Positions 1 to 9,516 of a DNA stretch of 64,000 bases are shown here, piece after piece. Both the position numbers and the translations under genes were made by a program. The stretch is from Legionella santicrucis (lineage in GTDB: Bacteria > Pseudomonadota > Gammaproteobacteria > Legionellales > Legionellaceae). How positions within the stretch are numbered: position 1 is the first letter of the stretch; each line of letters starts with the position of its first letter. Under the pieces are notes generated by a model that saw only the letters and a program-made list of their open reading frames with translations, made no database searches and was not told where the DNA came from. The stretch is taken from positions 683,538-747,537 of the forward strand of contig NZ_LNYU01000091.1 in the NCBI RefSeq assembly GCF_001468135.1, given 5' to 3'.

Positions 1-507
1 TTGCAACACTCATTTAATGCTAATTTTTTATGGCAAATTGGTTTAGCTTTAGCAGCAAGTAGTGACGCCAAATTAACTGGGGATATATGGGAGGATGCCG
101 ATCCCGATTTTAATAACTATTTTTACCGTTACTACGTGAATCATCAGCACATTGCCGCAAAAGGCAAAGTTTTAGCCACCGGAATAAAATTGGTGCAACC
201 TTATGTCAGTGGCAGCATTGGCGTAGGATTTAACCACTCTCATAATTTCGTCATTACACCCAAAATTTTTGAAGAAGTGCCTGCTCCTCCTTTTAATGGC
301 TATACGAAGACCGCCTTTACTTATACAGTAGGTGCGGGCATTCAAAGAGCCATTACATCATCCTTATACGCAAGCGTAGGCTATGAGTTCGCTGACTGGG
401 GTAAAAGTAATCTTGCCGCAGCTGATGGACAAACCATGAATAGTGGATTAAGTTTGAATCATCTGTACACAAATCAATTACAGTTTGGTTTAACATTAGT
501 CGCTTAG
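1..507 (+). CDS. outer-membrane beta-barrel protein, 3' part only
   Basis: The reading frame is open from the first base to a stop at 505-507, so this is the C-terminal 168 residues of a longer gene; the TTG at position 1 is probably not the real start. The protein alternates polar and hydrophobic residues with many Gly and Tyr (YASVGYEFADWG near residues 121-132) and ends in strand-like LQFGLTLVA. That is the usual look of small outer-membrane barrels of the opacity/OmpA-like porin type. The family is inferred from strand periodicity and composition, with no diagnostic motif. A hairpin follows the stop closely. Confidence 0.6.
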   Translation: MQHSFNANFLWQIGLALAASSDAKLTGDIWEDADPDFNNYFYRYYVNHQHIAAKGKVLATGIKLVQPYVSGSIGVGFNHSHNFVITPKIFEEVPAPPFNGYTKTAFTYTVGAGIQRAITSSLYASVGYEFADWGKSNLAAADGQTMNSGLSLNHLYTNQLQFGLTLVA

Positions 508-515
508 TTTCTACT

Positions 516-538
516 GGGACAAAGCGTTGCTTTGTCCC
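516..538 (+). terminator. stem-loop after the outer-membrane barrel gene
   Basis: Perfect 10-bp stem GGGACAAAGC/GCTTTGTCCC with a 3-base loop, 8 bases after the stop codon. It is followed by only a short CCTT, so it is a stable hairpin with a weak U tract. Confidence 0.6.
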
Positions 539-598
539 CTTAATGGGCATCGTCAACTTAGCTAATTACTCGGTACGCTGAAAAAAGCTGACTGAAGT

Positions 599-933
599 TC
601 AGACGCGAAGAAGCTCAATCTTTGAGCCTTCATAATCCCATTCTTTCCAATCAATATCTTTTATCCTGCAACCGAAAGGGAGAGGTAATTTGTTTCTGTA
701 TCTTCCGGCATTTGTAATTCTAATAAGTTACGGTCAAATGAAAGGTATACCTATTTCTGTCAATCGGCAATTTACCCTGTGTGAATGACGTAAAAAATGT
801 AGTTAAATATTTTATATAGTGCGAATTTAAGTCTTGGTCCGCGCTTTCCATTTTGGAGATGGGGAAAGACAAACTCATTAAACTCTTTTTCAGTTAATTG
901 CGTTGTAATCCTTTTGTCGCCTCGTTTGCTCAC
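599..933 (-). pseudogene. decayed transposase remnant
   Basis: On the minus strand a frame from GTG at 933 reads about 50 residues including LTEKEFNEFVFPHL, then GKRGPRLKFALYKIFNYI, ending HTG-stop at 772. This is the N-terminal pattern of common DDE insertion-sequence transposases (EEFNELVFPHL...KRGPK...LYKIFNYIL...LHTGCQW). A second coding-like stretch in another frame (about 720 to 599) reads RNKLPLPFGC...IDWKEWDYEG...IELLRV and stops at 599. The frames are broken by shifts and a stop, so no active enzyme is made. The rest of this gene gap (about 940-1280) shows nothing I can name. The IS family is not assigned. Confidence 0.5.
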
Positions 934-1284
934 CTCATCAACACCTCAGTTTTTATTTTATTAATCAGGGAATAAAATATTGGGTCAACTGCTTGCATTT
1001 AAAGTGATTTTTACAACTTACGAAACTAGAAAAGACTTGATGGAGTAAAAAAAGAAAAAGCAGTTGAATTTAGTCCGGAAATTTCCAGGGTTAGCGTCTG
1101 TTACACTTACGCAGAAATGTGGTTAATACCCGAAAAATAAAGCAACCTATGTAACCTAGCAAGTATTTTTTTATTGATGCTTATGAAGTATAAGCTGTTA
1201 TCATTCGCTATCAGAGTTTTGTAAAAAAGTTTGGATCGATATTCATTGCCGAGAGTTTATTACCATGCTTGTAGCTGGAAAAGC

Positions 1285-1321
1285 TCTCTGAGCTTACGCG
1301 TGATAAACATAGGCTCAGAGA
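1285..1321 (-). terminator. stem-loop after the Ig-repeat protein gene
   Basis: Nine-base perfect stem TCTCTGAGC/GCTCAGAGA with a 19-base loop, about 10 bases beyond the stop of the minus-strand gene ending at 1332. On the minus strand it is followed by GCTTTTCC, a short U-rich run. Confidence 0.5.
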
Positions 1322-1331
1322 AAAAACTTAG

Positions 1332-4300
1332 TTAGTAAATCCAACGATTAGATGTGATGAAAAGGGGACCAGTGAAACCAGTTGAGATATATTGCCCAGC
1401 ATCTTCGCAATTTCCGAAAAAATTATTACCAGCGTAATTGGGGCAAACTGAAACGGTAGCGTTGCTTTGATTAGCAATATATGATGCGTGACTAAACTCT
1501 GCAGAGAAATTACCCATCGGCCCAGCAAAAGGTACACCTGTATTTCCTGAGTTTTCACAAAAGTTAAAAGACATTCCACCTTGCTCGAAAGTACAGTACA
1601 ACACAGAGTTAGTATTAAAATTACTGATAGTAACACCTCCCCGAACAAAAGTAAGACCTGTAGGATTATCAAATGGAACACCAGATGAAGTCATATTAAC
1701 ACAGGAAGTAAAGAGCCCATTACTGATATTAATCGTGCAGGCCTGCACTTGGTTAGCGCTTGGCAGCGTAATGTATGCGGTGGCCGAAGTGGAGGAACCA
1801 CTGCCGCTAATCAGAATATCCATTGGAGCACTGGTGAAAGAACCACCTGCGTCAACGCAGCTGGAAAAAGTACCATTGGCCGCAACGGTGCACACTGAAA
1901 CGGTATTATTACCAGAATTAGCTATATAAGCAAAGTTAGTAACCGAAGAACCATTAAGGAAATAAAGAATGTCAATGCCAATAGGAGTGCTGAATGCAAA
2001 TCCGGAATCTTGACAGTTGTTGATGTCAGGAATTGGGAAGATAGTGTTTTGGCAAATTGATACATTATTGCCATTAGTAACATATATTTGCTGCCAGTTA
2101 GTATTCATTGCAACTTTTTGAGGAGCATTAAACGACGCAGTTGTTAGATAACAACTCTGAAAAAAGCCTGAATCGTTCACAGGACATACGCTTATCTTGC
2201 TTTGGCCCACATTCGTAATAAAGAAATGACTAGCAGCATTACTCTGCACCGTGATAGTAGAGGGCTGGCTAACGATGCCTTGATAAGTGGCAGTAATATT
2301 CGTAGTACCCTCATTAAGTGTATAAGCCGATCCTTGTGCGCCTAGCGCATTAGAAATAGTAGCTACTTGGGTATTTGAAGAAGTCCAGGTAACCAAATTT
2401 GTCAGATCTGCTGATTGGGCATTTGAATAATGACCAATGGCTGTATATTGTATTTCTGTATTTATATCTACCTGAGTTGCTCCAGGAGAGATTTCAATGG
2501 AGGTTAAGCTAGGAGAAGCGATTACTTCCAATGGTGTTGAGCCAGTCACTCCATTGAGCGAGGCAGAGATGGTGGTTGTACCTGCGCCTGTTGTCGTTGC
2601 TACTCCCTCTAATCCCAATGCATTGGAAATACTAGCCACGTTAGTGTTACTCGAAGTCCAGGTGACAAATCGAGTGAGATTAAGGACTCTTCCATCAGAA
2701 AAAGTTCCTTGGGCACTATATCCAACTTCCGTACCATTGGGTGTGCTGAGGTTTTCTGGCGATACTCTAATAGAAGTTAAAGTTGCCGCAGTAATCGTCA
2801 AAGGTGTTGCCCCAGATACATCATTAAAGCGAGCAGTGATAGTCACACTCCCAATGCTGACTCCAGTTGCAATCCCTTTTGAGCCTTGAACATTAGATAT
2901 GCTAGCAACGGAGGGATTAGAAGAAGTCCACTGTACATATTGAGTTAAATCAAGCATGGAGCCATTTGCAAATATACCTCTTGCAGTGAACTGTAAACTA
3001 TTACCATTAGGTAAACTTGTGTTACTTGGAATAATTTGTATGGCAGTTAAGGTGATACCTGTCACGGTAAGATTGGTATTAGCTGACAAGGAACCTGTGC
3101 TGGCTGTAATTACAGCAGTACCCACAGCCTGTGCCGTAGCTAATCCTTCAGAACCAGCTGCATTGCTAATCGTGGCAACGCTCTGATTTGACGAGCTCCA
3201 GGTCACTGTGTCAGTCAGATCTTGTCTAGTGCCGTCTGAATAAAAACCGGTTGCTGTATACTGCTGTGTAGTTTTATTGAGTATGGACTTATTAATTGGT
3301 GCTATTTCAATAGAGCTCAGTGTGGCTGGTGTAACCGTTAGATTAGTACTACCTGAAATAGAGCCTAATTTCGCAGCAATAACGGAAGAGCCTACTTGCA
3401 GACCAGTGGCCAACCCTTGGGATCCAGAGGCATTGGAAATCGAAGCAACACCGCTATTTGAGGAAGTCCATGAGACCTGATTAGTTAAAAACTCATGAGA
3501 GCCATCAGAATAAATACCAATAGCTATAAATTGCTGGGTTGTTCCCGTAGCGATGGAGCGGTTTGGCGGTAAAACCTGGATGTTTGTCAACACCGCACTC
3601 GTTACTGTAAGCTGGGTTGTTCCAGACGTACCCCCAAGTGTTGCGCTGATGGTCGTTTGTCCAGCATTGGTTCCCACAGCTAATCCCTGGGAGCCTGCTG
3701 CATTAGAAATGGTAGCTGCAGTTGTTGAGGATGCCCAGGTCACAGTGGATGTTAAATCTTGAAGAGAACCATCCGAATAATTACCGGTTGCAGTAAACTG
3801 CAAACTGGTTCCGTTCGCTATACTTGGAGCGATAGGAGTTACTGTGATTGAATTAAGTAGCGCTGGCGTAATAGTAAGCGTGGTGCTTCCTGATATAGCT
3901 CCATAAGTAGCCGTAATAGCAGTAGAGCCTACTTGCATGCCCGTAGCTAAGCCCTTAGATCCGGCAGCGTTTGAAATTGTTGCATCGCCTGAGGAAGAGG
4001 TCCAGGTCACTACATTTGTTATATCATGGTTTGAATTATCAGAAAATATTCCAATCGCTGTGAATTGTTGTGTGGTTCCATTTGCAATCGAAGAGTTTTG
4101 TGGTTGAACCTCGATACTGTTCAGAACAGCATGTGTTACTGTAAGTGTCGTTGTTCCAGAGAAAGCACCCAATACGGCGGTAATGGTTGCTGCTCCTGGA
4201 TTGGCTCCTATAGCTAATCCTTTAGAACCTGCTGTATTAGAAATCATGGCAGCATTGGTTGAAGATGTCCAGGCTACAATGTTGGTTAAGTCGTGAGTAG

Positions 4301-5384
4301 AACCATCCGAAAAATTTCCAGTGGCTGTAAACTGCAGACTCACTCCATTAGGTATACTCGGATTAGCAGGAGTAATTGTAATTGAATTAAGTGTTGCTGC
4401 CGTGACAGTTAAATTTGTATTCCCTGTTATACTGTTGAAGCTTGCACTGATTGTCGTAGAGCCTGTGTTAGTGGCAGTGGCTAATCCTTTGGAACCGAGT
4501 GTATTTGAAATAGTCGCTGCATTAGAGGATGACGCCCAAGTAACAAAAGGGGTTAAATCCTGATGTGCTCCATTTGTGAAAATACCCGTGGCAGTATATT
4601 GTTGCGTCGTGCCCCTAGGTATACTTTCATTCGTTGGTGTCACGGTAATCGACTGAAGCGTTGCATTGGTAACTGTTAGCGTAGCATTACCAGTAATAGC
4701 TCCTCGAGTAGCGCTAATAGTGGTTTGGCCAGGGCTGTTACCGGTTACTAATCCTTTGTCAGTATTTGAAACAGAAGCCACATTGGTATTCGATGATGAC
4801 CAAGTGACTAGGTTTGTTATATTCCGAGTTGTACCATTGGAATATATTCCCGTTGCTGTAAATTGTTGAAAAGTACCATTCGCAATACTCGAAGCACTAG
4901 GAGTTACGCTGATAGAAGTTAATGTCGGAAGTGAAGGCTGCACCACAGTGATATTTAAACTGTTTGCCGCGCTCGGCTGACTACATAAAAAAGGATCAGG
5001 GTTGTTATTCCCAGCTCCTTTCGTTTTGCATATTTCCGGGCCACCAATAACTCGTGCTGGAAGTAAGTTCCCATCAAGATTTAAAGTTAGAAGACAGGAT
5101 GCGCCTGCTGCAAGAGTAAATGGGCTAGAGCACCCTCCCTCAACAACTTGTGTCACACCCGTAATAGGCTTCATAGTAAGTGTTCGAGTTATCGTAGTAT
5201 TATTGGTTACACGATATTGTACCGTATCATTACCTATCGAAGGAATTTGCTTCGTCGTAGGTGTTGTTGGAATGATATTAAATTTAGGTTGCGCTCCTGC
5301 ATGAACTTGGAGCATTGAAAACATGAGACACAACCCACAAATAAGATTGAAGGTAAGTCCACCGATAGTTTTATAAAGTGACAT
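1332..5384 (-). CDS. giant secreted protein with ten bacterial Ig-like (BIG_2) repeats
   Basis: 1350 residues. A signal peptide (residues 1-29, cut after LQVHA) is followed by an N-terminal beta domain with Cys pairs (about 30-150). Ten tandem repeats of about 83 residues follow, each opening L-x-S-I-x-(V/I)-x-P, with QFTA-x-G-x-(F/Y)-S-(D/N)-G, then W-(T/A)-S-S, then A-(S/T)-I-S-N-x-x-G. These are group 2 bacterial Ig domains as in intimin/invasin-type and other surface proteins. The last about 250 residues repeat an I-x-V-C-x-V unit with paired Cys, suggesting a beta-propeller-like end. No LPXTG, autotransporter barrel or C-terminal anchor is visible, so the export route beyond the inner membrane is unknown. 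AAGGAT precedes the ATG. Likely role: surface or secreted adhesin-like protein (inference). Confidence 0.85.
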   Translation of the reverse strand: MSLYKTIGGLTFNLICGLCLMFSMLQVHAGAQPKFNIIPTTPTTKQIPSIGNDTVQYRVTNNTTITRTLTMKPITGVTQVVEGGCSSPFTLAAGASCLLTLNLDGNLLPARVIGGPEICKTKGAGNNNPDPFLCSQPSAANSLNITVVQPSLPTLTSISVTPSASSIANGTFQQFTATGIYSNGTTRNITNLVTWSSSNTNVASVSNTDKGLVTGNSPGQTTISATRGAITGNATLTVTNATLQSITVTPTNESIPRGTTQQYTATGIFTNGAHQDLTPFVTWASSSNAATISNTLGSKGLATATNTGSTTISASFNSITGNTNLTVTAATLNSITITPANPSIPNGVSLQFTATGNFSDGSTHDLTNIVAWTSSTNAAMISNTAGSKGLAIGANPGAATITAVLGAFSGTTTLTVTHAVLNSIEVQPQNSSIANGTTQQFTAIGIFSDNSNHDITNVVTWTSSSGDATISNAAGSKGLATGMQVGSTAITATYGAISGSTTLTITPALLNSITVTPIAPSIANGTSLQFTATGNYSDGSLQDLTSTVTWASSTTAATISNAAGSQGLAVGTNAGQTTISATLGGTSGTTQLTVTSAVLTNIQVLPPNRSIATGTTQQFIAIGIYSDGSHEFLTNQVSWTSSNSGVASISNASGSQGLATGLQVGSSVIAAKLGSISGSTNLTVTPATLSSIEIAPINKSILNKTTQQYTATGFYSDGTRQDLTDTVTWSSSNQSVATISNAAGSEGLATAQAVGTAVITASTGSLSANTNLTVTGITLTAIQIIPSNTSLPNGNSLQFTARGIFANGSMLDLTQYVQWTSSNPSVASISNVQGSKGIATGVSIGSVTITARFNDVSGATPLTITAATLTSIRVSPENLSTPNGTEVGYSAQGTFSDGRVLNLTRFVTWTSSNTNVASISNALGLEGVATTTGAGTTTISASLNGVTGSTPLEVIASPSLTSIEISPGATQVDINTEIQYTAIGHYSNAQSADLTNLVTWTSSNTQVATISNALGAQGSAYTLNEGTTNITATYQGIVSQPSTITVQSNAASHFFITNVGQSKISVCPVNDSGFFQSCYLTTASFNAPQKVAMNTNWQQIYVTNGNNVSICQNTIFPIPDINNCQDSGFAFSTPIGIDILYFLNGSSVTNFAYIANSGNNTVSVCTVAANGTFSSCVDAGGSFTSAPMDILISGSGSSTSATAYITLPSANQVQACTINISNGLFTSCVNMTSSGVPFDNPTGLTFVRGGVTISNFNTNSVLYCTFEQGGMSFNFCENSGNTGVPFAGPMGNFSAEFSHASYIANQSNATVSVCPNYAGNNFFGNCEDAGQYISTGFTGPLFITSNRWIY

Positions 5385-5564
5385 TTTGTATCCTTACTTA
5401 ATGGCTAACTAGTCCTGGAACTATAGCAATGTTAGAATTAACTCAATTTTTCTGCTAAAAGTTAGAAACAGACAAGTTTACTACAATTAACTTAGAATAT
5501 ACAAGTTGTTGTTAGTAATAGGCTTTAACTGCTCTTAAAAGGCTGAATTATAAGCGATGGACGG

Positions 5565-5582
5565 ATTCCCGCGCGCGGGAAT
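5565..5582. repeat. perfect 18-bp GC-rich palindrome
   Basis: ATTCCCGCGCGCGGGAAT is a perfect palindrome in otherwise AT-rich DNA, about 50 bases downstream of the minus-strand gene ending at 5634. On the plus strand it is followed by GACCGATTTTTTAT. It resembles the short dispersed ATTCCCGC...GCGGGAAT elements found in many proteobacterial genomes and may also act as a terminator. Its class is not certain. Confidence 0.5.
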
Positions 5583-5633
5583 GACCGATTTTTTATCATC
5601 CCCAGACTTATTATCTGGATCAAAAGACTTCTT

Positions 5634-6599
5634 TTAATTATGACAAAGTGGCACGCTAGTTTCTTGTGGAACTGATATCTGTTTTGACCCACCCGTCTTT
5701 TCTGCAGAAAAGAGAGAAAAAGAATCCAATCCAGTTGTGTTTATAAAACCATTTTTTAAATAAACATAAAGCGCGCTGTTTTTTTGCTCATTAGCCACCT
5801 GTACTCGCTTACGGTATTCTTCTTCGGTATGAATATGGGGAACACTGTTTATTCTCTTTTCCGGCTCAGTGGCTCCTTGACTACAAAAGCTGTTAAAATC
5901 CTGGATCAAATACTCTTGTCGCAAACTAATATGGGGCGTAATCGCTGTTTGCACATCAAGCAATTGACCTGGAGCCACACTATTGGTGTTTAAATAATCG
6001 TGGAGCTCATGACAAAGATCACGAAGGCTCTCCTTGTTGAAATGTTCTTTAATATAAATGGTAAACTGTCCATTCATTTTAAAACGTGTAATAGAATCAA
6101 TTTGCGTTTCAATAATTTTTGTTAAACCATCAAGATTTTGATCGGATACTTCCCAAAATGAAGCTATATTTAAAGGTAGCCCTAAGCAACGCAGATAACT
6201 ACACTTCCAATTATAATGTGCTTGCTGATAAAGTATGTCGTTTCCTTTTGCATGATGACAAGAGCGCAATACTTTCAATTCATGAAGCAATCCCAATTGT
6301 TTCTGAAGCGTTTTTAAAACCGATTCCTGGCCTTCCCAATCCACTATCTTGAATGAGGAGATCGTGTTTTCTTCTAAATAATGGATTAAAATCTTTTTCA
6401 ATTCCACTGCATGTGTATGAAAGCTATTAAAATCTAATGAAACATGCAATTTATAGGGACTTTCTTCCAAGATTTTCGGGCTTAGCTTCTTAGTATCAAT
6501 TTTCTCATCTTTCACATTAATGGCTGTACGTACTCTTTCGTAATACGCTTGTTCATAAAAATAAATGAACCCTGAATGATTTTGGATAATATGCGGCAT
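5634..6599 (-). CDS. phosphothreonine-lyase-like protein (SpvC/OspF/HopAI1 type), candidate secreted effector
   Basis: 321 residues with no signal peptide. Several blocks line up with SpvC as I remember its sequence: YKLHVSL (residues 49-55) with SpvC DKFHISV; SSFKIVDWE (81-89) with DKWKVTDME; R172 then GQFTIYIK (177-184) with R148...GAQFTLYIK; VAPGQ (208-212) with VISGQ; and SLRQEY (225-230) with SYRNEL. The SpvC residues His106, Lys136, Arg148, Tyr158 and Arg213 therefore correspond to His52, Lys84, Arg172, Tyr182 and Arg227. That family irreversibly removes phosphate from phosphothreonine of host MAP kinases by beta-elimination. About 75 extra residues sit between Lys84 and Arg172, and about 90 extend past the core, so substrate and activity are open. 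Stands alone; divergent from nothing nearby. Confidence 0.55.
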   Translation of the reverse strand: MPHIIQNHSGFIYFYEQAYYERVRTAINVKDEKIDTKKLSPKILEESPYKLHVSLDFNSFHTHAVELKKILIHYLEENTISSFKIVDWEGQESVLKTLQKQLGLLHELKVLRSCHHAKGNDILYQQAHYNWKCSYLRCLGLPLNIASFWEVSDQNLDGLTKIIETQIDSITRFKMNGQFTIYIKEHFNKESLRDLCHELHDYLNTNSVAPGQLLDVQTAITPHISLRQEYLIQDFNSFCSQGATEPEKRINSVPHIHTEEEYRKRVQVANEQKNSALYVYLKNGFINTTGLDSFSLFSAEKTGGSKQISVPQETSVPLCHN

Positions 6600-7015
6600 T
6601 TTAAAACTTCAAATTAAATTTATAGCCATATTAACACATTTTTAATCATTTGTATTTTTAATTGACCACATTTTTTTACCAAAGATTAAATCAAGCTGTG
6701 CCAATTCATAATGTTTTACAAAAAATAAATCTCCTATTTACGATGGCTTAGGTATGTCTTTGCTAGAAATTATCAAAATCTTGTTAGTATTCGGGCTTTA
6801 TCTCCATTTTGCCCAAGACAGATTTATAAACTTTATTTTCTTCGGAAGTTCGATTCTGCCTCTGGCCACCATGAGAACCCGAGTATAATCAATAAACCAA
6901 GCGCTTTTTTACCTCTTTTAAATAATTATCCAATCTTCTTCTCTATCCTAGTCCCATTAGAAGATATTAAATTACGGCTATAATTTAAACATGCTGCATT
7001 AATTTTTAGTCTGAC
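6600..7015. other. non-coding gap containing one copy of the 31-bp island-border repeat
   Basis: No convincing gene. The stretch is AT-rich apart from the tRNA-3'-end-like repeat at 6847-6877, listed separately. Possible promoter sequence for the small ORF at 7016 lies here but no clear -35/-10 pair stands out. Confidence 0.5.
6847..6877 (+). repeat. left border repeat, tRNA 3'-end-like (candidate att site)
   Basis: AGTTCGATTCTGCCTCTGGC plus CACCATGAGAA. It can be read as T-loop TTCGATT, T-stem CTGCC, acceptor strand TCTGGCC, A, then CCA, exactly like the end of a tRNA gene, but the rest of a tRNA is missing. A direct copy with two mismatches lies at 27231-27261. Integrases commonly leave such duplicated tRNA ends at both borders of an island; no integrase gene is in the window. 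Confidence 0.5.
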
Positions 7016-7225
7016 ATGAAATTAAAAATTGATCCCACTTTGATTAATAATTCCCCTCAGGAAGCACAAGCATTAGGTGCTTACTTGATTAAGAATGATT
7101 TAGCTTTTCTAGAAAAGAAAGGAGAACATAAGGCAACATCTTCTCTCGAACTAGAAATAACTCATAATTTGATTCTTGATCAAGAAAATAACAATTCTCA
7201 CTTTCAAAAAGTTATGCGCTCATGA
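7016..7225 (+). CDS. small hypothetical protein
   Basis: 69 residues, from ATG after TCTGAC with no clear ribosome site, to a stop at 7223-7225. The sequence is hydrophilic, mostly predicted helical, with Leu/Glu/Lys-rich composition and no known motif. It lies just inside the left island border, 100 bases before the next same-strand gene. It may be a gene fragment; support is only an open frame with plausible composition. Confidence 0.3.
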   Translation: MKLKIDPTLINNSPQEAQALGAYLIKNDLAFLEKKGEHKATSSLELEITHNLILDQENNNSHFQKVMRS

Positions 7226-7324
7226 ATAACTTAATGATATATTAGTTAAGTTAGAACCGCAGCAGCCAGGTATAGCCTACGTATAATAAATTGCTACAAA
7301 GATGAAATATTCTCAAGATCATTA

Positions 7325-8182
7325 GTGGACAAACAAATCAATGTTACTGATTATATAATACAAACTCTTCTTAAAAAAGACATCGATATTTTGTCTTTAT
7401 TTGAAAATAATAAATTTAGCATTGAAAATTCCGGTCCTGATTTTATTCAAGAAATATCTAAGATTATAAAAAGATATGGTTGTGATTTTGAGGTTCCAAG
7501 AGAGCAATTTTTATATGGATTCACAGAGGAAGAAAATAAATTTTTAAAATCATTTAAATGCGCAACAATAGACCCAAGAAACGACAGTGTTTTATTAATT
7601 TTCAAAAATTTAACTGGTGATAATTTGCGACATTATAAAAGCAATCCAGATGAATACTGTCGCCGACGATTAAGTGGACAATCTAATGAGTTGCATCGTT
7701 TTTCTCAATACTTTGAAGGAAAAAAACATGAGCAATCTGAATATTATAAAGATGAGAGTCATTTTATTAGCAAACGATGTAAACTAGGTATTTTGTGGTT
7801 ATTAAGTAGAGGAAATACCTTAAATTTTGTATTAAATAATACAGACATGAGAATTGCATTCAAAAAACCTGCGATTTTTACCTATCATGAACTACGTTTT
7901 ATCTATAGACATTGGCAAGACTTATTACCCTATTATCAGTCTGGAAAATTAAAGTTTTGGCAACAAGATAGTCAATCCGGGGCATGGCAGCAAGTAGCGC
8001 CCTCATGGTGTGATCCTAGTGAAAAACAAAATTTTGAAAAATTATATCAACCTAAACAATTAAAAGCCCCTCTCTATCGAAGTTTTTTCGATAGTCAGTC
8101 TAATAAAACCGAGTCTTTAAAAATAGTAAACAAAACTAACCTCTCTCTTGAGAGTGATATTTCCGATAAACTATCTATTTAA
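7325..8182 (+). CDS. hypothetical protein, 285 aa
   Basis: Starts at GTG (7325); no good Shine-Dalgarno is visible. The product is soluble, rich in aromatic and charged residues, with no signal peptide or membrane segment. Notable stretches are YCRRRLSGQSNELHRF (about 112-127) and FTYHELRFIYRHWQDLLPYY (about 185-204). I do not recognise the family. The C-terminal 25 residues are Ser/Asn/Lys-rich and end in acidic residues, which is compatible with, but weak evidence for, a type IV secretion tail. Convergent with the ATP-grasp gene. Confidence 0.65.
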   Translation: MDKQINVTDYIIQTLLKKDIDILSLFENNKFSIENSGPDFIQEISKIIKRYGCDFEVPREQFLYGFTEEENKFLKSFKCATIDPRNDSVLLIFKNLTGDNLRHYKSNPDEYCRRRLSGQSNELHRFSQYFEGKKHEQSEYYKDESHFISKRCKLGILWLLSRGNTLNFVLNNTDMRIAFKKPAIFTYHELRFIYRHWQDLLPYYQSGKLKFWQQDSQSGAWQQVAPSWCDPSEKQNFEKLYQPKQLKAPLYRSFFDSQSNKTESLKIVNKTNLSLESDISDKLSI

Positions 8183-8352
8183 TTGATGAAACTGAGAGAA
8201 TGTTTCGTAAGCGCTCGGTGAACTACGAAGCATGAGCATTAACATCTCCTCTCAATGCGTTTATTTTATCGATAATAGAAACCATATGTACCCCCTCTCA
8301 CGTATCATAACCAGCACATATGATCATTAAAGTTTGAAAAAGAGGAGAAGAC

Positions 8353-9489
8353 TCATTCTGAATTTTTAATTCCATTAAAATCAATATCATAGGTTGAGGC
8401 AGGATAAAAACCTTTTTTGACTTGTATCACCCTACAGAGAACATTCAGAATCATCAGCGTGGTCTTTAGCCTAATCCAGGGATATGCTTTATTTTTTAAG
8501 ATGTCATGCGCCCCGCGATAATCCTGAAGAAATTGTCTTGGATTTTTTACAAAATATTTCAAGCCATGAAGTATCATTCCTTGTCCAAGCATAAACGGTT
8601 GCATATGCTGCATGTTAGGTTCATGTTGTCGTTGTCCATTAAAAATAGTACACCAATCAATTTTATCAGTCAGTAAATGAAAGCCGCTGGTAACTCTCGG
8701 ATTACACTCAAGAACATAGGCCTTATCATTTATTAAAATAAAATCAAACGCTATTTGGCCACTGAATTGAAATCGTTTGCAAAATATCTTGATAAACTGG
8801 GTAATCGGTTCAATTTCAGCAGGCTCAAAATAAATCCCTGTTGAGCGCCCTACTACATATTTAGAGTAGTAACATGATTGAATTAATACCTCTCCTTTAT
8901 CAGCAATTGCATAAGTGCTGTACTCCTTACCAATAACAAATCGTTGGGCAATATAAGAATCCTTGATTGGTAAATCAGCAATCATTTTTTGCGTTGGCTT
9001 AATAACAGTTCGCGACCCAAATCGAGAAAAAATAGGTTTTAAAACCAAATTTTCATTCTTGGGAAGACCCACTTTATCCTTATCTTCATTAATTAACCAA
9101 CTCTCAGGAGCATCCAATTCGAACTCCCTAGCAAGTTGATTAAAAAGATACTTATTATGTAATTGATTTAAACGATCAAAAGGTTCACAAAAAACGCGCG
9201 TGAACTTAGATAATTCTTCATATCCTTGACTGACATGAAAAATCTCTTCGCAAGTAGGAATAAGAATCTGAATTTTATATCTGATAACGATTTCTTTAAG
9301 CGCGTTTAAGAAAGAAGTTAAATCATCATTCGGTTTTGGAATAACAAAATGCTTCTTAACTCCCTTGACGCATCGTGATAGAGGATAGAGCATACTTTCC
9401 GCTCCATAAACTTCATATCCCTGACTAATAAGACTACGCATAATGTCCATTGTTGCAGGAGCCCTTCCTCCAGTAACTAAAATTCTCAT
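8353..9489 (-). CDS. ATP-grasp ligase, second gene of the NRPS operon
   Basis: 378 residues from ATG 9489, preceded by GGGAAAA; a TTG five codons upstream is the only longer start. An N-terminal Rossmann-like pre-ATP-grasp fold (MRILVTGGRAPATMDIMRSL) is followed by an ATP-grasp core with LKPIFSRFGSR (about 150-160) and the metal-binding AFDFILIND...VLECNPRVTSG near 250-275. Such carbamoyl-phosphate-synthase-like ATP-grasp enzymes form amide bonds by acyl-phosphate chemistry. The gene starts 27 bases after the NRPS stop on the same strand, so the two are probably co-transcribed. Likely role (inference): joins an amino acid or amine to the product of the NRPS. Substrate unknown. Confidence 0.8.
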   Translation of the reverse strand: MRILVTGGRAPATMDIMRSLISQGYEVYGAESMLYPLSRCVKGVKKHFVIPKPNDDLTSFLNALKEIVIRYKIQILIPTCEEIFHVSQGYEELSKFTRVFCEPFDRLNQLHNKYLFNQLAREFELDAPESWLINEDKDKVGLPKNENLVLKPIFSRFGSRTVIKPTQKMIADLPIKDSYIAQRFVIGKEYSTYAIADKGEVLIQSCYYSKYVVGRSTGIYFEPAEIEPITQFIKIFCKRFQFSGQIAFDFILINDKAYVLECNPRVTSGFHLLTDKIDWCTIFNGQRQHEPNMQHMQPFMLGQGMILHGLKYFVKNPRQFLQDYRGAHDILKNKAYPWIRLKTTLMILNVLCRVIQVKKGFYPASTYDIDFNGIKNSE

Positions 9490-9516
9490 GTACTTTTTTC
9501 CCAAAAATCATTAAAA

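Noticed and set aside
1735-5304. Series of plus-strand open frames opposite the Ig-repeat gene
   Set aside because: They mirror the repetitive Thr/Ser codons of the minus-strand gene and have no ribosome sites; shadows.
6847-6877. A full tRNA gene
   Set aside because: Only the T-arm and acceptor 3' strand are present; no D-arm or anticodon arm upstream can be folded.
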